DNA of 8,978 nucleotides from an uncultured Clostridia bacterium (GCA_934167735.1 CAKPLV010000027.1:1-8978), one strand, 5' to 3'. Positions 1 to 6,875 are shown, numbered from the stretch's first letter. Numbers and translations: made by a program. The notes: generated by a model from the letters alone, not told the origin.

Positions 1-1758
1 GAAGTAAGACAGAACAATGACATAGTAGATATAATATCACAATATGTACATTTAACTCGAAAAGGAAGAAACTACTTTGGACTATGTCCATTTCATAATG
101 AAAAATCTCCATCATTTTCAGTATCACCAGATAGACAAATATTTCATTGTTTTGGATGTGGTGTTGGAGGAAATGTATATACATTTCTAATGAAAATAGA
201 AGGAATAACATTTAGAGAAGCATTAGAAAATCTTGCAGAAAAAGCAAATATACAATTGCCCAAGCTAGAAAATGATGCAGATAATGCAAGAGAAGAATTA
301 AAAGCAAAAGTTTACAAAGTCAATGAATTTACAGCAGAATATTATCATAAAAACTTATATCAACCAACAGCGAAAATAGCTCAAGAATATGTAAAAAAAA
401 GAAAGATGAACCAGGAAACTCTAGAAGCATATAAAATAGGATTTTCTGGTAAATTTGATGAGCTATACAAAGCATTAAAGGGTGCTGGATTTGGTGATAA
501 AGAAATATTAGAATCAGGCCTTGTAAACAAAAATCCGAATGGAACATATATAGACAGATATAGAAATAGGCTAATGTTCCCAATATGTGATGTTAGAGGA
601 AAAGTAATAGCATTTGGAGGAAGAGTACTTGATGATTCAAAACCTAAATATATAAACTCACCAGAAAATGTTGTATATAGTAAAGGAAGGCATCTTTTTG
701 GATTAAATGTTGCAAAAAAAGATTCAGCAAAAAAATTATTAATAGTTGAAGGATATATGGATGTAATATCACTACATCAAAGAGGAATAACAAATGTTGT
801 AGGAGCATTAGGAACAGCACTTACAGAACAGCAAGGTTGGCTATTAAGAAAAACAACAGAACAAGTTATTTTAGGATTTGATGCAGATGGAGCAGGACAA
901 ACTGCAATAGAAAGATCAATGGAAATATTAAAAAATATGGGTTGTGATATGAGAGTACTTCATATAGAAGGAGCAAAAGACCCAGATGAATATATTGTAA
1001 AATATGGAGAAGGAAGATTTAAATTAGCAGTTGAAAATGCAATATCATTAGTAGAATTTAAAGTAGGAAATTTAAGAAAAAAATTCAATTTAGATAATAC
1101 AGGAGACAAAATAAAATTTTTAACAGAAATATCAAAATTACTTTCAACAGTTGATAGTACAATTGAAAGAGAAGTATACATAGAAAATATTGCAAAAGGG
1201 TATAATATATCAAAAGAAGCAATATATGCAGAAGTCAACAAATTAATATATTCAAATACAAAATCAGATCAACTCTTACAAGAAAAAGAGAGTAGAAAAA
1301 CAATACCAGAAAAAAGATTAGAAGAAAACAAAATAGATGAAGATACCATTAAAAGAGAAAATACAATAATATCATTATTAATTGATTCAGATAAAGAAAC
1401 ATTTTACAAAATTAGAGAAAAAATAAAACCAGAAGATTTTAAAGACGAAACAAACAGAAAAATAGCACAAGAATTATATACTGAATTAGAAAAAGAAGAT
1501 AGTAATGTAAATAAATTAATAGATGGATTTGATGAACAAATTCAAAATCATATAACAATGGTTATGGCAACAGACTACGAGATTGAAAATACAGAAAAAG
1601 CCGTTGATGATATATTAATAAAATACGAAAGAGCAAAATTAAATAATCAAAAACAAGAAATATTAAAACAACTTGAAACTGTTGAAGATGCAGAAGAAAA
1701 GAAAAATTTAGGAAAAGAGTTAAGCAATATTATAATTGCATTAGCAAAATTAAAATAG
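1..1758 (+). CDS. dnaG: DNA primase DnaG (5' end cut off by the window)
   Basis: DnaG makes the RNA primers for lagging-strand and restart DNA synthesis and works with the replicative helicase. The frame is open from base 1, giving 585 visible residues. The family is about 600 long, so I judge that only some 7-10 N-terminal residues are missing. Residues 29-53 form the CHC2 zinc finger (C29, H32, C50, C53), which starts upstream of the first in-frame ATG at 190; a start at 190 would remove it and is wrong. The RNA-polymerase core follows. The TOPRIM domain has VEGYMDV at 249-255 (E250) and DADGAG at 294-299 (D294, D296), the metal-binding acidic residues. The lysine/glutamate-rich C-terminal part should be the helicase-binding region, a placement based on the family. 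The gene leads directly into rpoD, a very common pairing in bacteria. No lesion is visible. Confidence 0.97.
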   Translation, partial: EVRQNNDIVDIISQYVHLTRKGRNYFGLCPFHNEKSPSFSVSPDRQIFHCFGCGVGGNVYTFLMKIEGITFREALENLAEKANIQLPKLENDADNAREELKAKVYKVNEFTAEYYHKNLYQPTAKIAQEYVKKRKMNQETLEAYKIGFSGKFDELYKALKGAGFGDKEILESGLVNKNPNGTYIDRYRNRLMFPICDVRGKVIAFGGRVLDDSKPKYINSPENVVYSKGRHLFGLNVAKKDSAKKLLIVEGYMDVISLHQRGITNVVGALGTALTEQQGWLLRKTTEQVILGFDADGAGQTAIERSMEILKNMGCDMRVLHIEGAKDPDEYIVKYGEGRFKLAVENAISLVEFKVGNLRKKFNLDNTGDKIKFLTEISKLLSTVDSTIEREVYIENIAKGYNISKEAIYAEVNKLIYSNTKSDQLLQEKESRKTIPEKRLEENKIDEDTIKRENTIISLLIDSDKETFYKIREKIKPEDFKDETNRKIAQELYTELEKEDSNVNKLIDGFDEQIQNHITMVMATDYEIENTEKAVDDILIKYERAKLNNQKQEILKQLETVEDAEEKKNLGKELSNIIIALAKLK

Positions 1759-1761
1759 GAG
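1757..1761 (+). promoter_or_regulatory. Shine-Dalgarno site that sets the rpoD start
   Basis: AGGAG overlaps the dnaG TAG stop and lies 8 bases before the GTG at 1770. An earlier in-frame GTG at 1761 overlaps this motif and has no ribosome site of its own, so 1770 is the better start. Confidence 0.75.
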
Positions 1762-1769
1762 TGATTTTA

Positions 1770-2954
1770 GTGGGGAAAATTAAAGAAGAAAATCAAATTG
1801 AATTAAAAGAAGCAGAAAAAAGAATAAAAGCTAAAGAAGCAGAAAAACATGTAGAAAGCAAACCAGAAAACAAAGAACAAGACAATGATAAAGTAAAAGA
1901 CATTGTAAAAAAAGCAAAAGAAACAGGAAAAATGACATATGAAGAACTTGCTAAAGAATTAGAAGATACAAACCCAGAACAAATAGACAAAGTATTTGAT
2001 GCATTTGAAGAAATGGGTGTAGATCTATTAAATGATAATTTTGAAGAAGAACCAGATATAGACGATTTAAAAGAAGTAGAAGATTTAAAATTAGATCAAA
2101 TAACAGACACAAGTTTTGAAGGAATTAGTGTAGATGATCCTGTTAGAATGTATCTAAGAGAAATAGGAAAAATACCATTATTAACATATGACAAAGAACT
2201 AGAACTTGCAAAAAGAATACTAGAAAATGATGAAGAAGCAAAACAAGAATTAGCAGAAGCAAACTTAAGATTGGTTGTAAGTATAGCTAAAAAATATGTA
2301 GGAAGAGGAATGTTATTCCTTGATTTAATCCAAGAAGGAAATATGGGATTAATTAAAGCAGTAGAAAAATTTGATTATACAAAAGGTTTCAAATTTAGTA
2401 CTTATGCAACATGGTGGATTAGACAAGCTATTACAAGAGCAATAGCAGATCAAGCAAGAACAATAAGAATACCAGTTCATATGGTAGAAACAATAAATAG
2501 ATTAATAAGAACATCAAGACATCTATTACAACAATTAGGTAGAGAACCAACCCCAGAAGAAATTGCTCAAGAAATGGAAATACCAGTTGAAAAAGTAATG
2601 GAAATTCAAAAAATAGCACAAGATCCAGTTTCACTTGAAACACCAATAGGAGAAGAAGATGATAGCCATTTAGGAGATTTCATACAAGATGAAGATTCAC
2701 CAGCACCACATGATGCAGCTTCATATACATTATTAAGAGAACAACTAGAAGAAGTTATGAATACATTAACACCAAGAGAAGCAAAAGTATTAAAACTAAG
2801 ATTTGGGCTAGATGACGGAAAAGCTAGAACACTAGAAGAAGTTGGTAAAGAATTTGATGTTACAAGAGAAAGAATTCGTCAAATAGAAGCAAAAGCATTA
2901 AGAAAACTTAGACATCCAAGCAGAAGTAGAAAATTAAAAGATTATATGAACTAA
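1770..2954 (+). CDS. rpoD: Primary RNA polymerase sigma factor (sigma-A/RpoD)
   Basis: This housekeeping sigma factor directs RNA polymerase to -35/-10 promoters. From the GTG at 1770 it has 394 residues, the size of Gram-positive SigA proteins rather than the longer proteobacterial RpoD. The first ~40 residues are a K/E-rich low-complexity lead. A region 1.1-like segment follows (about 45-95). Region 1.2 begins near D123 (DPVRMYLREIG). Region 2 covers about 159-230, with NLRLVVSIAKKYVGRG from N165 and the -10 recognition helix around YATWWIRQAITRAI from Y212. Region 3 follows. Region 4 starts at L333 (LTPREAKVLKLRFGL), and its helix-turn-helix for the -35 box includes VTRERIRQIEAKALRKLRHP. 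It lies 11 bases after dnaG and 14 before the channel gene, so co-transcription is likely. The TTGAAT/TATAAT-type promoters near 6847-6922 are what this factor should read. Confidence 0.97.
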   Translation: MGKIKEENQIELKEAEKRIKAKEAEKHVESKPENKEQDNDKVKDIVKKAKETGKMTYEELAKELEDTNPEQIDKVFDAFEEMGVDLLNDNFEEEPDIDDLKEVEDLKLDQITDTSFEGISVDDPVRMYLREIGKIPLLTYDKELELAKRILENDEEAKQELAEANLRLVVSIAKKYVGRGMLFLDLIQEGNMGLIKAVEKFDYTKGFKFSTYATWWIRQAITRAIADQARTIRIPVHMVETINRLIRTSRHLLQQLGREPTPEEIAQEMEIPVEKVMEIQKIAQDPVSLETPIGEEDDSHLGDFIQDEDSPAPHDAASYTLLREQLEEVMNTLTPREAKVLKLRFGLDDGKARTLEEVGKEFDVTRERIRQIEAKALRKLRHPSRSRKLKDYMN

Positions 2955-2958
2955 ATTT

Positions 2959-2962
2959 GGAG
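2959..2962 (+). promoter_or_regulatory. Shine-Dalgarno site that sets the channel-gene start
   Basis: GGAG lies 6 bases before the ATG at 2969. An in-frame TTG at 2957 overlaps this motif and would lack a ribosome site, so the start is placed at 2969. Confidence 0.65.
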
Positions 2963-2968
2963 ATTAAT

Positions 2969-4036
2969 ATGGAAAAAATAATTGAAATATTTAATAATCT
3001 AAACCCAGATAATATAATACAAATTATATTAGCAATAGGAATAATGATTTGTTTTAGAATAATTAGTTCAGGAATATCTGCAATTATTATAAAAATACTA
3101 AGACCTAAAACAAATGAAAAAAGAGATGTAAGAAAAAATCCATTTTATTTACCATTAAAAACAATAATAACATTTATTGGAATATATATTGCAATAAATA
3201 TGGTAAAAACAGCTTTAGAAATATCAGAAGAAGCAATTGTCATATTAAATAAGATTCTAAAAATAATGATGATTTTACTTGTAGCTAAAGCATTTGATGA
3301 AGGTTTAAGTAGTAAACATACAATAATAAAGAAACTTAGAAACAAATCAGAAACTGAAATGGATGAAACAACATTCAAATTAACAATGAGATTAATAAAA
3401 ATTGCAATATATATAGTTGCAGGATTTATGGTAATATCAGAATTAGGATATGATATAAGTGGTTTTGTAACAGGACTTGGAATAGGTGGTATAGTAATTA
3501 CACTTGCTGCACAAGATACAGCAAAAAGTTTAATAGGTGGATTAGCTATATTTTTAGACAAGCCATTTAAAGTAGGAGATTATATACAAATTGGAAAATA
3601 TGAAGGAACTGTTGAAGATATCAAATTTAGAACAACAAATATAAGAACAGTAGATGATGCAGTACTTCATATTCCAAACTCAGAAGTTTCTGTAACATCA
3701 ATAATCAATTTAAGTGAAATGAATACAAGAAGATATGAAGTAAAATTAACATTAGAAAGAGAATGTGACTTAGACAAAATACAACTAGTTCAAAAACAAA
3801 TAGAAGATATGTTAGTAAAACATGAAATGGTTACTCCAAATTCTGTACATGTTAATTTTCAAACAATTACTGATAATGGAAACATAATTGTAGTTATTGC
3901 ATATATAGAAGAAACAAATTACTTTAAATATATTGAAATAAAAGAAGAAATAAATTACAAAATCATGTCAATACTAAAAAATCAAGATGTAAAATTAGCA
4001 TATAATACACAATCAGTTCACATAAAAAGGGATTAA
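2969..4036 (+). CDS. MscS-family small-conductance mechanosensitive channel
   Basis: A membrane channel of 355 residues that should open under membrane tension to release solutes on osmotic downshock. Hydrophobic segments lie at about 16-44, 60-83, 89-109 and 141-160. The pore-lining helix spans about 165-190, rich in Gly and Ala (GLGIGGIVITLAAQDTAKSL). Right after it comes the MscS signature FLDKPFKVGDYIQIG at 195-209 and the cytosolic beta domain (GTVEDIKFRTTNIRT, then the HIPNSEV motif), followed by an alpha/beta C-terminal domain. It has more N-terminal helices than the three of E. coli MscS, which resembles the longer YnaI/YkuT-like members. It sits 14 bases after rpoD and 62 bases before the response regulator. 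I infer co-transcription with both; a functional link to the two-component pair is possible but unproven. The family call is firm, but the gating ion or solute cannot be read from sequence. Confidence 0.93.
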   Translation: MEKIIEIFNNLNPDNIIQIILAIGIMICFRIISSGISAIIIKILRPKTNEKRDVRKNPFYLPLKTIITFIGIYIAINMVKTALEISEEAIVILNKILKIMMILLVAKAFDEGLSSKHTIIKKLRNKSETEMDETTFKLTMRLIKIAIYIVAGFMVISELGYDISGFVTGLGIGGIVITLAAQDTAKSLIGGLAIFLDKPFKVGDYIQIGKYEGTVEDIKFRTTNIRTVDDAVLHIPNSEVSVTSIINLSEMNTRRYEVKLTLERECDLDKIQLVQKQIEDMLVKHEMVTPNSVHVNFQTITDNGNIIVVIAYIEETNYFKYIEIKEEINYKIMSILKNQDVKLAYNTQSVHIKRD

Positions 4037-4061
4037 TCTTCACACAAAAGACATATATATT

Positions 4062-4070
4062 TGTTAAAAT
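4062..4070 (+). promoter_or_regulatory. Possible extended -10 promoter for the two-component pair
   Basis: The 62-base gap after the channel gene holds TGTTAAAAT, a TGn plus TAAAAT extended -10. No convincing -35 lies 16-18 bases upstream; TTCACA at 4039-4044 is 20 bases away. No terminator hairpin is seen in this gap, so the site would add to read-through from the operon rather than replace it. Confidence 0.35.
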
Positions 4071-4088
4071 GAAAACAATTATAGTGGT

Positions 4089-4093
4089 GGAGG
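4089..4093 (+). promoter_or_regulatory. Shine-Dalgarno site that sets the response-regulator start
   Basis: GGAGG lies 5 bases before the ATG at 4099. An in-frame ATG at 4069 has no ribosome site and would add ten residues before the usual receiver-domain beginning, so 4099 is preferred. Confidence 0.8.
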
Positions 4094-4098
4094 TAAAA

Positions 4099-4779
4099 AT
4101 GGAAGGAACATATATATTAGTTGTTGATGATGAATCAAGAATGAGAAAATTATTAAAAGATTTTTTATCAGCAAAAGGATATCAAATATTAGAAGCTGAA
4201 GACGGCGAAAAAGCAGTAGAAGTTTTTGAAGAAAATAAATCAAAAATAAAATTAATATTATTAGATGTAATGATGCCAAAACTTGATGGTTGGTCAGTAC
4301 TTAGAAAAATAAGACAAGAATCAAATGTTCCAGTAATAATGTTAACAGCAAGAGGAGAAGAACAAGACGAATTATTCGGATTTGAATTAGGTGTAGATGA
4401 ATATATTTCCAAACCATTTAGCCCTAAAATATTAGTCGCAAGAGTAGAAGCAATACTAAAAAGAGTATATGGAGATATAAAAGAAATAAAAGATTATGAT
4501 GGAATTACAATAGACCAAGAAGGAAGAACTGTCAAAGTTGATGGAAAAAATATTGATTTAAGTTTAAGAGAATATGAATTATTAAAATATTTATTAGACA
4601 ATGAAAATATTGCATTATCAAGAGATAAAATTTTAAATAACGTATGGAACTATGACTACTATGGAGATTCAAGAACAATAGATAGTCATATAAAGAAAAT
4701 AAGACACAAATTAGGAAAAAAAGGAAAATACATAGAAACTATAAGGGGAATAGGATATAAATTTGAAATAAAGAAATAG
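4099..4779 (+). CDS. OmpR/PhoB-family DNA-binding response regulator
   Basis: A cytosolic transcription factor of 226 residues, the normal OmpR-family size, switched by phosphorylation. The receiver domain (about 4-120) shows the acidic pair D10/D11, the phospho-accepting D56 in LLDVMMP, the switch threonine T83 in MLTARG and the conserved K105 in SKPF. The C-terminal winged helix (about 128-225) has LSLREYELLKYLL, the recognition-helix region SRTIDSHIKKIRHKLG and the wing IETIRGIGYKFE. The gene is 7 bases upstream of the histidine kinase, which is almost certainly its partner. It follows the channel gene, so envelope or osmotic stress is a reasonable guess for the input, but nothing in the sequence fixes the signal or the targets. 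All catalytic residues are present. Confidence 0.95.
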   Translation: MEGTYILVVDDESRMRKLLKDFLSAKGYQILEAEDGEKAVEVFEENKSKIKLILLDVMMPKLDGWSVLRKIRQESNVPVIMLTARGEEQDELFGFELGVDEYISKPFSPKILVARVEAILKRVYGDIKEIKDYDGITIDQEGRTVKVDGKNIDLSLREYELLKYLLDNENIALSRDKILNNVWNYDYYGDSRTIDSHIKKIRHKLGKKGKYIETIRGIGYKFEIKK

Positions 4780-4786
4780 GTGTATT

Positions 4787-6301
4787 ATGGAAAATTTAAG
4801 AAAACAAGTAAAAACAGTTAGAGGGAAACTGTTTTTTACATTATGTATAGTTGTAATTTCAATAATTTTATTTTTGATAATAGTAAATAGTTTTGTTTTA
4901 GAAAAATATTATCAATACATAAAAAGCAATACTTTAAAAACATTATATAAACAAATAAACGAATATTATAATGGAGACTTGGAAATAGATAATATAAATG
5001 AAGAATTAAACAAAATAGCGATTAAAAACAATTTTGATATAATAATAAAAAATGATCAAAATGTTGTAGTATATTTATCAAATAAAGACTTTCTATCAAA
5101 CATAAAACAGATAATTGAGCTTTGGGGATTTGGAAAAAAACAAGAATATAAAGTTATAGAAGAATCTGAAAATCTTGAAATAATGAATATAAAAGATACA
5201 GAAACACGAATGAATTATATACTACTTACAGGAAAATTAGATAATAATTATTCAGTATATGTAAGATTACCTATTTCATCAATTCAAGAAAGTGTAAGGA
5301 TTTCAAATAGATTCTTATATTTAATAGCAGGTGTTGTAATTATAATAGGTAGTATTGCAATTATTTATATATCAAAACAATTTAGTACACCAATATCAGA
5401 AATTAGTTCAATAGCAAAGAAAATGTCAAACTTAGACTTTAGTCATAAATATATTGTAAAAGGTGATGACGAAATCAACGAACTTGGTGAGAGTATAAAT
5501 GTAATGTCTGAAAAGCTTGAAACTACAATAAATCAGCTAAGAAAAACTAATAACGAACTTGAAAGAGATATTGAAAGAAAGTCTAAAATTGATGAAATGA
5601 GAAAAAGTTTTATATCAGATGTATCACATGAACTAAAAACACCAATAGCCTTAATTCAAGGATATAGTGAAGGGTTACTTGAAAATGTTAATACAGATGA
5701 TGAAAGTAGAAAATTTTATGCAGAAGTTATACTTGATGAATCAAATAAAATGGACAAACTAGTAAAACAATTACTTGAACTTACAAAACTAGAATATGAA
5801 AATAGAGAATTTAATAATACAACATTTGATTTAGTTGAACTAGAAAAAGAAATAATTAGATCATCAAAAGTAATGATAGAAGAAAAAAATACAGAGGTTA
5901 TATTTGATACAGATGAAGTAATAAATGTATATGCAGATGATTTTTATATAAGTCAAATAATAACAAATTATTTAACAAATGCAATAAAACATGTTATAAA
6001 TGTAGATGGAGAAAATTATATAAAAATAACAAACCATATAATTCCAGAAAAAAATAAAGTAAGAATTACAGTATTTAATACAGGAAATAATATAGCAGAA
6101 GAGAATGTAAATAGAATATGGAATAGATTCTTCAAAGTTGATGAAGCAAGAAACAGAGAAGATGGTGGAACAGGAATAGGCCTATCAATAGTAAGAGCCA
6201 TAATGAACAATTATGGAAATGATTATGGAGTAAATAACAAAGAAAATGGAGTAGAATTTTATTTTGATTTAGATTTAGAAATAAAAGAGGCACAACAATA
6301 A
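4787..6301 (+). CDS. HAMP-containing membrane sensor histidine kinase
   Basis: The partner kinase of the response regulator, 504 residues. Transmembrane helix 1 is at about 15-38 and helix 2 at 174-195. Between them lies an extracytoplasmic sensor of about 135 residues that I cannot assign to a named fold. The HAMP linker (about 197-250) follows, then a short coiled coil. The dimerisation/phosphorylation helix carries H281 in VSHELKTPIA. The ATPase domain shows the N-box (N394 and N398 in NYLTNAIKH), the G1-like stretch VFNTGN, the F-box FFKVDEA and the glycine lid DGGTGIGLSI from D459. The start at 4787 follows a weak AGGTG (4778-4782) that overlaps the regulator's stop, so translational coupling is likely. 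The stop codon lies in the loop of the terminator, which closes the operon. Nothing is missing; the sensed signal is unknown. Confidence 0.95.
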   Translation: MENLRKQVKTVRGKLFFTLCIVVISIILFLIIVNSFVLEKYYQYIKSNTLKTLYKQINEYYNGDLEIDNINEELNKIAIKNNFDIIIKNDQNVVVYLSNKDFLSNIKQIIELWGFGKKQEYKVIEESENLEIMNIKDTETRMNYILLTGKLDNNYSVYVRLPISSIQESVRISNRFLYLIAGVVIIIGSIAIIYISKQFSTPISEISSIAKKMSNLDFSHKYIVKGDDEINELGESINVMSEKLETTINQLRKTNNELERDIERKSKIDEMRKSFISDVSHELKTPIALIQGYSEGLLENVNTDDESRKFYAEVILDESNKMDKLVKQLLELTKLEYENREFNNTTFDLVELEKEIIRSSKVMIEEKNTEVIFDTDEVINVYADDFYISQIITNYLTNAIKHVINVDGENYIKITNHIIPEKNKVRITVFNTGNNIAEENVNRIWNRFFKVDEARNREDGGTGIGLSIVRAIMNNYGNDYGVNNKENGVEFYFDLDLEIKEAQQ

Positions 6302-6315
6302 GTTGTGTCTCTTTT
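6283..6315. terminator. Bidirectional intrinsic terminator between convergent genes
   Basis: Bases 6283-6296 pair with 6302-6315 in a 14-bp stem with one G-T wobble and a 5-base loop (AATAA). The loop contains the kinase stop codon. On the plus strand the 3' arm ends in TTTTT. On the minus strand the hairpin is followed by TTTTATTT, and it lies about 20 bases after the stop of the 145-residue gene. It should therefore end both the dnaG-kinase operon and the convergent gene. Confidence 0.9.
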
Positions 6316-6335
6316 TGAAAGTTTCTGCTTGACTG

Positions 6336-6773
6336 TTATACTTCGTACAGTCTGGACTCTAACATGGTCTTACGTAAAACCATTAAGTCCACAAGTGGTG
6401 CTCTGTTCATTCTAGAGATAAACTCATCTAGAACATTTTCAGGTGCTACATCAACAGTGGGCGTGATCTTGATACTCACATCCTGTGAGAGATGAGAGAA
6501 TGATAAGAAATCACGTACAGTGTCACTGTAGACTGCCATCTCACCATTTCCAGCTGCATCTTTGAAGGTATAGAGCAACGGCAGTAACCGGTCTTTAAGT
6601 CTAATGAGATTTAACTCATTAGTTTTTTGGCTATAGTAACCAAAAACGGATCCGTTAGAACCGACTCCACGAACTTCGTGATTATCTTCATTTAAACAAA
6701 GATGACCGACGAAGTCGTCCTTTAAATTACCACCAATAACTGCCTGTAACCGAACTTCAAATACTTTCATCAT
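6336..6773 (-). CDS. Unrecognised 145-residue protein of foreign composition
   Basis: I do not recognise this protein. It begins MMKVFEVRLQAVIGG and ends SRLYEV. There is no signal peptide, no long hydrophobic segment, no helix-turn-helix that I can see and only one cysteine. Judging by eye, the first ~60 residues alternate like beta strands, a strand-like VSIKITPTVD lies near 100, and the last ~35 look helical. It looks like a small cytosolic alpha/beta protein. The reading frame is real: it has an AGGAGG site, a near-consensus promoter and a terminator, and 145 open codons at this composition are unlikely by chance. G+C over 6361-6770 is about 40% by hand count. Its nine Arg codons are 4 AGA, 3 CGT and 2 CGG, whereas neighbours use almost only AGA. 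Lateral acquisition is my inference. It lies convergent to the kinase and divergent from smc. A second ATG at 6770 is a less likely start. Confidence 0.8.
   Translation of the reverse strand: MMKVFEVRLQAVIGGNLKDDFVGHLCLNEDNHEVRGVGSNGSVFGYYSQKTNELNLIRLKDRLLPLLYTFKDAAGNGEMAVYSDTVRDFLSFSHLSQDVSIKITPTVDVAPENVLDEFISRMNRAPLVDLMVLRKTMLESRLYEV
6364..6719. repeat. Cluster of short perfect palindromes inside the orphan gene
   Basis: Inverted repeats read directly: 6364-6383 (ATGGT/ACCAT around TTACGTAA, 9 of 10 pairs); 6410-6433 (TTCTAGA, 10-base gap, TCTAGAA); 6475-6489 (CTCACA/TGTGAG, 3-base loop); 6516-6530 (TACAGTG/CACTGTA, 1-base centre); 6601-6622 (CTAATGAG/CTCATTAG, 6-base loop); 6645-6656 (AACGGATCCGTT); 6668-6680 (CACGAA/TTCGTG, 1-base centre); 6708-6719 (GACGA/TCGTC, 2-base centre). 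They are unrelated in sequence, so this is not a repeat family. The meaning is unknown and chance is not excluded. Confidence 0.5.
6601..6628 (+). terminator. Terminator-like hairpin antisense to the orphan gene
   Basis: CTAATGAG (6601-6608) pairs perfectly with CTCATTAG (6615-6622) across a 6-base loop, followed at once by six T (6623-6628). On the plus strand this has the form of an intrinsic terminator, though the stem is short and only 3 of 8 pairs are G-C. It lies inside the minus-strand coding region, where the reverse orientation has no T-run. It might stop plus-strand read-through from the upstream operon, or be a coincidence of coding sequence. Confidence 0.4.
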
Positions 6774-6780
6774 AATAATA

Positions 6781-6786
6781 CCTCCT
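6781..6786 (-). promoter_or_regulatory. Consensus Shine-Dalgarno site of the orphan gene
   Basis: On the minus strand AGGAGG lies 7 bases before the ATG at 6773. This is the strongest ribosome site in the window and supports both the strand and the start. Confidence 0.85.
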
Positions 6787-6822
6787 ACAATTTACAATTA
6801 TTTTGTTTTGGGTTGGTATGTT

Positions 6823-6837
6823 GTTCCAATTTGGAAC
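6823..6837. promoter_or_regulatory. 15-base palindrome at the orphan gene's transcription start
   Basis: GTTCCAA and TTGGAAC flank a single T. The predicted minus-strand start is near 6840, so the palindrome occupies about +4 to +18 of that mRNA. It could be a repressor operator overlapping the start. It could also be a 5'-terminal stem-loop (5 bp, 5-base loop) that protects the mRNA. No DNA-binding protein is visible to assign to it. Confidence 0.5.
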
Positions 6838-6846
6838 GCTTAATTT

Positions 6847-6875
6847 ATTATAACATAAAATTATGTAAAATTCAA
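6847..6875 (-). promoter_or_regulatory. Sigma-A promoter of the orphan gene
   Basis: On the minus strand TTGAAT (6875-6870) is followed by a 17-base spacer and a perfect TATAAT (6852-6847), with TG one base upstream of the -10 as an extended element. Transcription should begin near 6840, giving a leader of about 66 bases. This is the best promoter in the window. Confidence 0.85.
6853..6866. repeat. Palindrome within the orphan promoter spacer
   Basis: ACATAA and TTATGT flank AA. The 14 bases lie wholly between the -35 and -10 boxes of the minus-strand promoter, a classic place for a repressor site. In such AT-rich sequence a chance occurrence is quite possible. Confidence 0.35.

Noticed and set aside
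1761..1769. GTG at 1761 as the rpoD start, adding three residues
   Set aside because: It overlaps the AGGAG ribosome site that is well spaced for the GTG at 1770.
2957..2968. TTG at 2957 as the channel start
   Set aside because: It overlaps the GGAG site; the ATG at 2969 is correctly spaced from it.
3145..3561. Minus-strand open frame of 138 codons
   Set aside because: It lies wholly within the channel gene, whose protein matches a known family, and has no ribosome site that I can see.
4069..4098. ATG at 4069 as the response-regulator start
   Set aside because: It has no ribosome site and overlaps a possible -10; GGAGG five bases before 4099 and the receiver-domain start favour 4099.
6331..6352. 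Imperfect hairpin (GACTG/CAGTC with inner TAC/GTA) over the orphan gene's stop
   Set aside because: It has a three-base bulge and no T-run; the strong terminator next to it explains termination.
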